Of a stretch of DNA of 64,000 nucleotides, positions 45,003-55,518 are shown piece after piece (positions within the stretch are counted from its first letter, which is position 1; every line of letters starts with the position of its first letter). The notes under the pieces were generated by a model. It saw nothing but the letters and a program-made list of their open reading frames with translations. It did not search any database and had not been told where the DNA came from. Location of the stretch: positions 62,001 through 126,000 of the forward strand of contig MU270063.1 of assembly GCA_021432635.1 (NCBI GenBank), read 5' to 3'. This DNA comes from Thozetella sp. PMI_491 (taxonomy: Eukaryota > Ascomycota > Sordariomycetes > Chaetosphaeriales > Chaetosphaeriaceae). The position numbers and the translations under genes are program-made.

Positions 45003-47361
45003 CTAATCTTCCTTGCCACCTTTTGCATTCGGTTTGAGAGCTTTGATCAACGTGATTGTGACCTCGAAACTCTTTCCTTCCTCCGCCTGCCTCGTGAAGA
45101 ACGGCTCGCGGTTCATCTGCACGCTCTTCTTCCGGTGCATCCTCCTCTGGTCCACCGTCAGAAGCGACACGCTGTTCTTGTTGGCCTCATACTCCTCCAG
45201 CTGGTTCTTGCGCCGGGCATATTCCTCGTTCCGTTGCCTGCGAATCTGCTGCGAACCAATGCGCTGCAGCGAGAACTGGACAACGGAGCGGAGGAGCAGG
45301 AAGACGTGCTCGCTTACGAAGATAGTGATGGGAAGTGTCCACCAGACGTCCTTGCTGCTTACATCGTAGACGTATCCTAGCGCGTTGGCGCCGAACAGGT
45401 GCACAACGGCCGCCGTGGAGATGCTGCCCAGCCAGTTAAGGAAGGCGAGAGAGTGGATCCACGGGCCGATGCCGTCGGTCCGCTCTGGGGTCGGGCGCTG
45501 GTGCTCGATGCAGATCTTGAGAAAGTCGGACCGCAGCTCAAACCAGTTATTAAGGAGGAACCCGATCGGGACGAGCGGCCAGACAGGTGAGAAGAGAGCG
45601 AGGTAGCCGAACTGGATCACCATCTGCGAAATATCTTCTTGGACGTTGTAAGGCTCGAGCGTCGACTGGTTGCGCACCGTCGACAGGAAAGCCAGGTCCT
45701 CCGGGTGGTCCTTGCCCAGCTCTCGTAGAAAGGCATCCTTAACGCGGTCGGAGCGGTACTCGTTATACCAGCGGCGAACACTCTGCATTATGAAGGGAAA
45801 CAGAAACTCTTCGCCAAAGTGCGAGACCTGACCGGTGAGCGTGAGAGCGATGACTTGATTGCGGAGGCGGTTCGGATCGGCCTGGAACGACATGTCCATG
45901 AACTCGCGCGAGCTTCGCACCACGTGGTGGAGGATCGTCTCGAGATACGGGATAACGTAGTCACCAAACGGAACGTAGACGAAGGCGGTGAGGAAGATCG
46001 GGAGGTAGTTGGTGATAAAGTTGAGTACAAAGATCTTCTGCGTCCGCGACATCTCGTGGTTGTCTTTTGTGCGGTGATTCTCAAACTCGGTCACGAATTC
46101 GGCAACATTTTCTAGAAACTGGCTGATATACGGAATCGCGATAGCCAGGAGGATGGTCGGAAGATACTCCTATTAATAACTCGTCAGCATGAAGGTAAAT
46201 GCGAGCGGGTGACTGCCGGAGGCGCATACTAGATACCACTTGTACGGCCCTTCATATTCCTCGACAATCATGACCTCGATGGTGAACACGATAATGATGA
46301 GCGCTCCCAGGGTGAAGAGCGACATCAAGACGAATGGGATCTGCAACATCTGGCGGGCTATGGCTTTCCACTTGGGAAAGTAGTGGATGGTACGTCCGAA
46401 ATCATCGACAAAGACCTTTTCGTACTTGAACTGGGGACGGTTGATCTTGATGCGGCCCACACCGTTGACCTCCCACCGGATGCTCAGGTCGGTCTCCTGT
46501 ATCTTCCAGTACTCAAGGAAGACGGTACACCAGAGCCCAGTGAGAATGGCATAGACTAACGAGTACTGTGGGAGGAAGAGCCATGCTAGGAGACCGGTGA
46601 TGGACGGGAAGAGTAGTGCGAGGATGTAGGTCTGGGTAAAGGCGAAATAGAAGGCCACCTTGGCGCCAAACAGGTCGCGAATCTGATCCAAGTCCTCCAC
46701 ACGCAGAAAGAACCTTCTACTCAGATGCCTCAGGAGATCATGGTTGGTTGCCGGGTTGTGAACGGGAAAGAGAGACTTGACGTTCTTCCACCGGCCCAGG
46801 TCAGGAGTGATACCGGCGCCGCCGAGGTCCTTGGGCCATGTGATCAAGTGGTACAGAGACAGCAGGTCTTCGGCTTCAAACTTGCCGTCTACGACGGTGT
46901 TGCTGTTGCCCTTGGGCTTGATGGGAACCACGCCGTACAGCCAATCCTTGACCCTGCCTCTTGAGTCAGCGACAATGCAGGTGTTATGCGGCGGCATATG
47001 CCACAGGATCAGAGGAGCACTAGCCTGGCCTTGTGCACGCAATTGCCTAGCAGCTCCTTGGGTGCCTTCACGAAGATGAGGAGGCTCTCATCATAGCCAA
47101 CGCGAACCTCGGTCGAGAGTCCGACGGCCTCGAGCTCCAGCAGGAGCTCCTTAAGTTCCTCTGTGGCCTTTGCAGGGTCTAAAGAGACCATCAAGCGGTT
47201 AGCACCTCTCGCAGTTGATGCTGGGGGGAGGGTAAGCCCGGCGCACCAACGTCTCCGAGCTCGTAGTGCAGCACATATTTGTCGTTGTAAGCGGCCACTT
47301 CCACTACGGGCCAGCTGAATCTCTTCTCCAGCTTGGAGAAGACGCTGTCTCGCATGCTCAT
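45003..47361 (-). CDS. TMEM16/anoctamin family lipid scramblase (nhTMEM16/afTMEM16-like)
   Basis: Exons 47361..47247, 47178..47025, 46953..46230 and 46169..45003 give 719 residues. The second intron (47024..46954) appears to be GC-AG: only the GCTAGT donor keeps the frame into VKDWLYGVV. The N-terminal ferredoxin-like cytosolic domain is present (YDESLLIFVKAPKELL), then ten membrane helices with family blocks KVAFYFAFTQTY, QIPFVLMSLFTLGALIIIVF, QKIFVLNFITNY, QFGYLALFSPVWPL and NNWFELRSD. Family members move lipids between leaflets in a Ca2+-dependent way and bridge ER and plasma membrane in fungi. Against nhTMEM16, as I recall it, four of five Ca2+ ligands are kept (E452, D510, E542, D546 here), while the fifth is Gln513. 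Confidence 0.92.
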
Positions 47362-48051
47362 CTCGACTGGTGCAGCCCCGCATGCGATGGAGCAGAGGTG
47401 AAGTCGGGAGATGTAAAATGCGCAAAGAGAGCCTTGCCGCAGAGGTTCCAGAGCCGCATTGATGGCAGGGTCGGTTCCCAGCCTGCTAGCTCAACAAATG
47501 AGCTTCCTAGTTTTCAGCCTTGCGAAAGGCGGCCAGGCATCATCAAACAGGGGTCAAAGTGGGGGCACGGCAGGGCAGGCGCAGAAGGGTCAAATGGTCA
47601 AATGGCAATTCGGCCCACAGACCAGGTTCGCTCTGCAGGATCGCCGGGTCAGACACCGGTGCACCGGATCTTCGACTGGTGCCGCTGCGTATAGGGCTTC
47701 TCCCGAAGTCTTGGCGCGGGATACGGGGCCGTGGCGGTCTGGAAATGTCTCGTTGGTCGTCAATTTGGAGGGAACGCGAGTCTCTCGCAAGCTGAGACAA
47801 AAAGGGCTTTGGGAAGAGAATCTTTGACCGCCCGCCGAGTGCCGGGACCCTAGGCTGCACTGTGCTCGTACTCCACGCAAATGGCAGGCGCGGACGACGC
47901 AGCTCGGCGGACCAAGGCTGACATGACCAAGCGGAACGAACATAGTGGAGAAGCGATGCGTTGCGCCGAGAGCCATCAACAAGGAATAAAAGGGAATGGA
48001 CTGCAGGAGTAGGCGGGGTCTTTTCTTTTCTTTTGGGGGTTCATCGTTACT
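47362..48051. other. Intergenic region
   Basis: 690 bp upstream of TMEM16 and downstream of the methyltransferase gene. No recognisable feature. Confidence 0.45.
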
Positions 48052-49361
48052 CTACAGGGGCTTCTGCCCGGTCCAGAAATAAAAGTTGAAGTATGCATGC
48101 ACCGAATCGTCCTTGAGGGCCTTCCGCACGCCCACCAGGAAGACCTCGATCTCGGGCTGCGACATGCCCAGCGCTAAGAACGGCTTGCCAGCCGTAGCGC
48201 CTAGGACTGACTCAACCGAAACGCGCTGGTACATGCCGATGAGCTTCAAACGCCGGTCCTTCGGCCATGTGCCGCAGGGCACCTTATACACCTTTTTCTG
48301 CACGTTCACATAGCCGGCCTTCTCCATCATGGCCCCAATCTTCGGCACGATGCCAAAGTCGAACCCGAACAAGCTCATCGCTTGGCCCACTTTGCTCATG
48401 AACTGCTTCAGCGGGAAGTCATCCGTCATGGTGTCGTCGTCACAGCGCAAGACGCCCTCGAGGTCCTGTGTTTCGAACCAGCCGCCGGGCTTCAGGTTCC
48501 TGCAGCCTCGTCAGTCGGGCGCCGGGCCGTAGCCGGGTCTTCGGGGACCTACTCAAAGGCACGCTCCAGCAGTTTGGGGAGATTCTTCATGATGTTGCTG
48601 ACGTGTCGTACATGCACGAGGTCGAAGCCATCCCCGCTCTAGGGTTGCAATGGTTAGACTTGACGGAGATGTTTCTCAGTCCAAGCCGAGATTCGACTCA
48701 CCATCCATTCGTCTTCCGCATCGTCTGCAGAGTGAGGTCAGCGGCTATTCCCACGATCTATCGGGGTCTCGTGACCGCATACCGATGAGAAACGACACAT
48801 TGGGCGGCACCCTGCCTGGGAGTCAACGAATTGCGGCGCAACACACGCAGTGCGAGGCCGATGTCCGGTATGCTTACCAGGGCGGCTGGATAGGAGACAA
48901 GTCTATGCCTGTCACCTGTGCACTGGGATACTTGTCCGCCACTAGGGAGGTGAAACACGGTCAACTCGGCTCGCCTTTGGAATCCGACTGTGGTGGGATG
49001 AGTCAATCCGGCAGCAGGACCTACTGTCTATGGCCCATATGCCAGTCCCTGTGCCTATGTCTATTATTTTCTGAGGATGGTTGCCAATCGGTGCAAGATG
49101 TAGCAGCCCGTCGGTCAGCTCGAGCATCTGAGCATGCTTCATGTCCTCTCTGTCTTGCTCGACGTCATCATTAGGGATGGGGTATCGCCCGCCGCGATAG
49201 TGGTGGTACCTCCGCCCGTTCTCAAAGGCGTGGCGGTAGATGGACGAGGTGACGGAGTCATCGTCGTCGGTCGGGTTGTAGTCCTCCGGTGTGAACTCGT
49301 CTGACTCGTCCGTGAAGTTCCCTGCCTCAATTGGCGCCTCGGATTCGTTGTCTGATGCCAT
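48052..49361 (-). CDS. LaeA-like SAM-dependent methyltransferase
   Basis: Six exons, 49361..49025, 48941..48878, 48811..48783, 48724..48702, 48638..48553 and 48499..48052, give 328 residues. Exons three and four are only 29 and 23 nt, yet all phases agree and rebuild the family line TGIDLSPIQPPWVPPNVSFL, then IDDAEDEWM. SAM-binding motif I is IIDIGTGTGIWAID (residues about 99-112). Downstream blocks FDLVHVRHVSNIMKNLP and LKPGGWFETQDLE are typical of the LaeA/UMTA class. Members include the nuclear secondary-metabolism regulator LaeA and many paralogues of unknown target. The acidic N-terminus (residues 1-37) is variable. It is a paralogue rather than certain LaeA itself. Confidence 0.9.
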
Positions 49362-49941
49362 GCTCGTACGATGTCGAATTCCGCAGCGCGGGCGGCGACC
49401 GATCCTATGCGATGGTTGAGCGCTCGATGCCGTCGCGAACTCTCTTGTCTGGGGCCGACTGACCGACGGGCGAGGAGCAACCAGACGATGTGCAAGCTAG
49501 GACAGGTTCTAGTCGACTTGCTAATTAGTGCCTCGGCCCTTCTTCACTCCATCGGCTACGCGAGCCAACGATGCCGCACTTGAGCTGCAGCACTTTAGCT
49601 CGCCTTGGGACGGGTCCTGATTCGCCACAACAGCGGTGCAGGGCGTCCACTCCACAGCGAATTGAGCGTTGGCACGCAATCCAGCCTGCGCCGGAGGCAA
49701 TTGCCTGGTGAGCAGTTGGCTGCAGAATGAGGGGTCTCTGATCCCCCATAACCAGAGTTGAGGCACACAGCTCGGCCGTACCTTTGACCTACCTGTAGTC
49801 CCCTGTCGACACTACTGTAGGTATGCAGTCCCTTATTGCTAGCTGGACCAACGCGATTCTCTATCCCTCAATCAGAGCCCTTGCCCGCTCTTGTCTGCGC
49901 ACAAAACCAAAAATTTGGACCCCAGCTTTCAGGCGGCATTT
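49362..49941. other. Intergenic region
   Basis: 580 bp between two minus-strand genes, with the methyltransferase promoter expected here. No feature was recognised. Confidence 0.45.
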
Positions 49942-51906
49942 CTAGACCAACGTCACCTTCTCCCATGGGTAATCGGCGCTACCCAGGAACCCCTTGCTCG
50001 TCTTCTGCCACGGTCCAGACGCGAGCGGGACTCGCTCGATTAACAACCCGATCAGCTTGAAGGCCCCCCCGCCCTGGACCTCCCGCAGCACAGCGGGGTA
50101 CTCAGGCAGACCCCTCACAACCACTATCTGGTCCTCAGGGAGCGGCTCCCCGTTGAAGAGCGCAATCCACCCACGCCCGTCTCGCGTGACAATCCAGTTC
50201 TTGATGAACGTCTTGGTCTTAAGCCTCCGCCAGACGGCCCGCCCGCGGTCCGAGAAGGTCTCTCCCGCGATCAGCCTCTCATCCAGTTGCAGCACGTCAG
50301 GCCCGGTCCCGCCGATCCACCGTATAAAAGCTGCACGAATCTGAGGCACCTCAGAGTCCTGGAAGTAGCGGTCGACAGAGCTCTCCCACGCTGTAATCCA
50401 GTTTGTAATGATGTCTTCGAGCGGCCGACCCTGCAGGTCCGCCGCTGGACTTAGAATCCCGTCGACAAACCCGCGCGCTTCCAACCTATCGAAGGGCACG
50501 CGCGGGTCTGTGTAGACAGCCTCTGTTCTTTCATCCAAGTCGGTCCTGCGGGTGAGAACAACAGGCGCGCCGAGCTTGATGCCGTCGATTGTCATGGCGC
50601 TGCCATCTTCCGAGAACTGCACACTGCTGCCCTGGTACCGATCCGTCTCGACGAAATACCGAGGCGAGTAGTTAAAGCCGGTGCACATGACTGAGAAGTC
50701 TGGGACCCAGCTGGGGATCTTATCTCGGTCCTTCACACCCACCCATTGGGGCTCTTGGCGGGCTCGGGCGAGAAAAGATATAGACGCCGTCCTCTCCGCG
50801 ATGAACTTCGCCTATCGCCGGCACACCTCTTCCCAGGGCAGGGAATAGTTGATCGCGAGCTCCTCGGGTAGGGGGTCAGGGGGTCCCGCCATACTGATGA
50901 TTCCGTATATCATGTCGTGCTTCACGGTAGCTCGGAACGGCGCAAGGGATGCCTTGGCTAGCAGTGCCTGCAGTCGCTGTGCAAATGCGTCCAACGTGTC
51001 CGACTCCTCCGGGGGGGCTATCGTATTGTCTGCCAGCCACGGCTCCGCTTGTTCCCTTATGCGCTCCATGACCAGAGCACATGCGAGGTCAACTTCTTGG
51101 AGAAACCACTCTGGCCGATGTGCGAAGAGGCCCAGGAGCATGAGGAGGTCCTGAGCGTCAAATACATGTGGGCCGATGGCGAGCGCCACTGAGCGCCGTG
51201 CGACGGCATGCTCCTGGATTATCCAGAGACGTTGGAACCAAGGGAGGCTTGCGATAGCAAACAGTGTGTCTGTGAACGCGTGCATGTCGTCCACTCCCAT
51301 GATGGTTCGAAGGGTGTCCGGCGTCGCCATCGACAGGTTCATCCAGGCTTCCGGGTTTGCTCTGCCTTTCTTGCCGAGATCTCTTGACCTGCTAAAAACA
51401 TGGTAAAGCATCATCGGGTCGACTCCTGGAAGAGGATTTGACCCCAGCCAGCCCACCACTTCCTTCGCAGACCGGAAGATCTGTGTCATCCTTGGAATCT
51501 CTCGACTCTTTTCCTCGGCATCTTGCTGGTTGATGCACACCGCATCCGCCCAGAGGAGCCAGGGATACTCAACGGGGAATACTTTTAACTGTTCTCGATT
51601 GGCATTTGGGAAGCGGGCAGCAAGCATAGGCTCCGCGGCCACCCAGCTTGGAATTTGGGATAAAATCTCCCATAGAGCGGCTGGAACCGAAACCGTGAAG
51701 CCGTCGACGTCTATTTTGCGGTTGTCCGCTGGGTCTCCCCAGGTATAAGAGACGGCTATGTATTCGGGCGGCGGGGATGTGTCGATGGACCTGTGCACTA
51801 ATTCGCATTGGATCTCATCGCTGCCAGGCTCGGTGTTCAGGACACGGATAAGGCGGATGGACAACTCATCTAGAGCACGGTAAGGATAAGGGTAGTTGTC
51901 CATCAT
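49942..51906 (-). pseudogene. HET-domain (heterokaryon incompatibility) gene interrupted by one in-frame stop
   Basis: An otherwise uninterrupted frame of 655 codons, no introns needed, reads through one TAG at 50814..50812 (codon 365). The N-terminal half has the HET motifs YIAVSYTWGD, LLWADAVCINQQDAEEKSRE and VVGWLGSNPLPG. After the stop the same frame continues with family-typical sequence (AKFIAERTASISFLARARQ, IPSWVPDFSV) to a normal C-terminus. HET-domain proteins trigger cell death on fusion of unlike hyphae. As written, only the first 364 residues would be made, still including the whole HET domain. Explanations are a natural null or truncated allele, a sequencing error, or readthrough. 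No intron removes the stop without losing conserved sequence. Confidence 0.88.
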
Positions 51907-53510
51907 GACCGTTCGGAACCATTAGTAGAGTGCGTCCACCACCTAACCGCACTCTCGTAGGAACGGCTCGAGGCAATGTGTAATCTTAAATACAACAGAT
52001 ATCAAGGACAGCCGTTTCTGCGGCTCGAATGAGAAAGCCGAGGCGCCCCTCGTGGGAAATGATGCGCAGAATGGCTGAACATTCACAACCCCGATTGAGT
52101 CTCAGCTGCGGGGTAGCATGCAGCTCTACCAGCCGTTGAAAAACGTCTTCGACCGTGATCCGTCCATCATACAATTCACCCCTTGTATGATTGTTAGTTT
52201 GGTACAATACAGAGGCCGGCCGGGCATGAGAGCTTGAAAGCCAGTAACCAACCCTGCAGGCTTGATCTTGGCCCATTTAGCTCCTTGTTGGCCTCTTGGC
52301 TCGCGGCTGGCCCCGTAAACTGACCTGCATCTAGGTCAAATACTTTTCTATGAAGACAGTGGCCTTTTAATTCCCCCGCTAACAAACAAACTAGGGCTGT
52401 ATTCTACATACATCACAGATAAGTTAAGGCTAGCCATTTTCGTGCCTCAATATTGACACATGTGTGGATCAGCCGCAACTGACTGACAAATTAACAAGAT
52501 GCCAGTCTGCTGCGTTGCTCGCCCTCATAACTAGAGCTTCAGTGGCATCCTCGTCACTGGGCCGTGATACCTGTGCATAACAGGACCGCTGGGCTGTATA
52601 TCATTACAATACCATGGCTACGGGTGCCTAGGTCAAGGTTTACCTAACCGTAGTACATTAGAATATAAGCGCTCTGAGCCGCACACTATAATTTCCCATA
52701 GTGAGCGGTGCTAATATGGCTCTGAGGAAGATGGAGTCGCGACAGCGAAAATTACGGTGAACCCTGACACGTTGTTGCATATGTTAATAACCTAGGATGG
52801 TAGGCTGTCTGTGATCACCCTTGGGGAACCTGTCGAGAGAGCAAAACATTGCAGTGAAACCCCGCATGAAGTGAACATTTGCCCCCCATATCCTCACTTC
52901 CCATGATGTGACAGGTTCCCTATATTGGACACCTGCTACCGTGGCTGAGGGCTGGGATGCCATTATCTTGAGAACCGTGGCCCTTGGTAGAGCCTTCGGC
53001 TGTGCCTAAGTCCCTAGATTTTAGATTTGTACGCTGCTAGAAGAGTCTACTAGGCAGAGTTCTTCGTGGTGCGTTCACCATTGTCCGCTTTAGACGCTCC
53101 GTGATGTGGGTCTAGCCAGAGATGAAGCGATCAGGCTATGGATGTATTTGTTGTAATTTATGAGTTCAGCTAAAGAGCTGGCTTTGGGGGCGTATTAGGG
53201 GATGTATAGAAATCTGGGAGATTCACTGGCGTTTTCATCACGGATGTTGTTACATAGACCTGTATTGCCGAGGCAGGTGAGGCAACTGGAGATGAGAGGG
53301 GACGTGTTGGCCAGGTATCCACAAGTCGGCTAGCTCTCGCGAATCAGATAGTTGAAGAATGCTCGCACTGGCTTCTTGAATCATTTCGCGTGATGGTGTA
53401 CCAGCAAACCCGCAATCCCAGAACAGCTCATTCCCTTCAAGTTGGGCAAAAAGTCTCTACTCTTCCTGGTTACACCCTAGTAGTCCCACGGCTGGCGTTA
53501 TCGCGCATCC
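51907..53510. other. Intergenic region with a foldback element and a possible gene remnant
   Basis: About 1.6 kb. A minus-strand frame at 52276..51986 reads like protein (ITVEDVFQRLVELHATPQLR) and may be an exon or a decayed gene; no start, partner exon or family could be fixed. The foldback at 52824..52920 is listed separately. The rest shows nothing recognisable. Confidence 0.35.
52824..52920. repeat. 97-bp foldback (MITE-like) element
   Basis: The ends are perfect 11-bp inverted repeats: GGGAACCTGTC (52824..52834) and GACAGGTTCCC (52910..52920). A second inverted pair lies inside (GAAGTGA 52868..52874, TCACTTC 52894..52900). The 5' part TCGAGAGAGCAAAACATTGC followed by AGTGAAA resembles the junction of the tandem units at 14.7 kb. 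Confidence 0.55.
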
Positions 53511-55171
53511 ATGACCATATCTCGCGCCTCCAAGAGGGTTATCGTGGTCGGCGGGGGCGGCACGATCGGCTCCTCCACAGCATTGCATCTGGTACGATCA
53601 GGCTATGCGCCGTCCAATATTACGGTTCTCGACGTCTATCCAATTCCGTCTGCCCAGTCTGCGGGAAACGATCTGAACAAGATTATGGGCATTCGCTCAG
53701 GAAGCAAGGTCGACATCCAGCTCAGCCTCGAAGCCAGAGACATGTGGAGAAATGATGAGCTGTTTAAACCATACTTTCACAACACCGGTAGAGTAAGAGT
53801 GTGCCGTCGCGTTGTAATTCTTGATATGGAATGCTGAAGTTTGATGATTAGCTTGACTGTGAGGGTTCAGAAAAGGGCATCGAAGGACTCCGCAGGCAAT
53901 ATCAGAGGCTGATCGATGCTGGAGTTGGCCTAGAAGAGACCCACGAGTGGTTGGACACTGAGGATGAAATCTTGTCCAAGGCGCCGTGCTTACCTCCAGA
54001 CCAAATCAAGGTAAGTACTGTACGAGCACTGGGAATCTGAGAGGAGGTTGCTGAAGCTCTTGCCATGCTAGGGCTGGAAGGCAATATTCAGCCATGATGG
54101 AGGCTGGCTTGCTGCAGCCAAGGCAATCGACGCAATAGGAGAGGATCTCCGAGCCAAGGGAGTTCAGTTTGCGTTCGGAAGGTGAGATCAGAGCTGCCGG
54201 CGAAAGAGACAGTCGCTTACGATACGATATAGCGCTGGGTCTTTCCAAAAGCCGCTCTTAGACGCTGGTGGGACGACCTGCGTGGGTGTCGAGACGGTAG
54301 ACGGAAGTAGGTATTATGCGGACACGGTAGTCCTCGCCGCTGGAGCTTGGAGTCCTGTTCTGGTGGATCTAGAGGATCAGTGTTGCTCGAAGGTGCGTTA
54401 AAGTGTCGTGTGACCGGCGGAACAGGGTCTACAATGATGGGATACCGGATAAATTGAGTCTCTAATCCAGAAAGGCAGGCCTGGGTCTACGCCCATATTC
54501 AACTCACGGCAGAGGAAGCTACACAGCTTCAGGGGGTCCCGGTTGTCTACAACGGCGACATTGGCTTCTTCTTTGAGCCAAATGAGTACGTATCTGGTCG
54601 AAACCCTGGGGGACTGCTTCTGAACCGTATTAGGAACCGCGTGATCAAGGTCTGTGACGAGTTTCCGGGGTTCTCTCGATTCATCAACCATCAGCCTTAC
54701 GGGGCCGAGGTTCCAAAGCCCATCTCGGTGCCTCGGTCTCACGCCAAGCACCCTACGGATACCTACCCGGATGCCTCGGAGGTCACCATACGCAAAGCTA
54801 TTTCAACCTACTTGCCGGGATTCAGCAACAAAGAGCTGTTCAACCGGGCGATGTGCTGGTGCACGGATACGGCTGACGCATCACTGCTGATCTGCGAGCA
54901 TCCCAAATGGAAGAATTTCATCCTCGCAACCGGCGACAGCGGGTAAGTCTCGAGGGTAGATGACGTAGCCTCCGCTAACGGTCCAAGCCACTCGTTCAAA
55001 CTTCTTCCAAGCATAGGAAAGCACGTCGTTGAGTTGATAGAAGGAAACTTATCGGCCGACCTGGCCAAAGCATGGCGGTGGCGCCCAGGAGGTGACGCCC
55101 GCAAATCCAGACGGGCTGCACCGCCCAAGGACTTGGCGGACATGCCAGGCTGGAAGCATGATTCGGTTTGA
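53511..55171 (+). CDS. FAD-dependent oxidase of the fructosyl-amino-acid oxidase (amadoriase) / sarcosine oxidase group
   Basis: Seven exons, 53511..53792, 53852..54010, 54072..54181, 54233..54392, 54479..54585, 54634..54942 and 54988..55171, give 436 residues, the family's usual size; introns are 45-86 bp. An N-terminal Rossmann FAD motif is present (VIVVGGGGTIGSSTALHL), followed by VLDVYPIPSAQSAGNDLNK, the amadoriase signature region. Later blocks are GFFFEPNE, IKVCDEFPGF, CWCTDTADASLLICEHPKW and the FAD-closing TGDSGHSFKLLPSIG; the Cys in CWC is the usual covalent-flavin position. It oxidises a secondary amine (glycated or N-methyl amino acid, or saccharopine-type) releasing H2O2. The C-terminus ends HDSV, without the peroxisomal SKL-type signal common in the family. 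Confidence 0.92.
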
Positions 55172-55518
55172 CTACAAGTTCAGCGGTGATTCAAAATCAA
55201 CATCTATTTTCTGAGAGCCGAAAAGAATTAAAGCAAGCCGTAGTAATAAATGATAAAGCAGCAGTACCCTGTCCCGCCCCTGTCCCCGATATACATAAGA
55301 GATACTCCCACACCAATAAGGCCGTCAATACTGTATGTTAATATTTTTTGCTCTGATCTCGCGATTCTCCAAGTTTTCCAACAAGCAGCTCAAGGAGGAT
55401 AGGCAGCCGTCTACTTCACGACAGTGGTCGGGTACGATTTTAGGGAGTAGACTGCCTTCCCGGATGCGGCCAAGCACGCGGAACTAGGCGAGGCCGTGTG
55501 GGAGTGACATTGCCCAGA
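55172..55518. other. Convergent intergenic region
   Basis: 347 bp between two gene ends. No further feature was seen. Confidence 0.45.

Noticed and set aside
49139-49583. Overlapping Arg/Thr-rich and Ser-rich frames near the methyltransferase start
   Set aside because: They are shadow frames of the methyltransferase first exon or its promoter.
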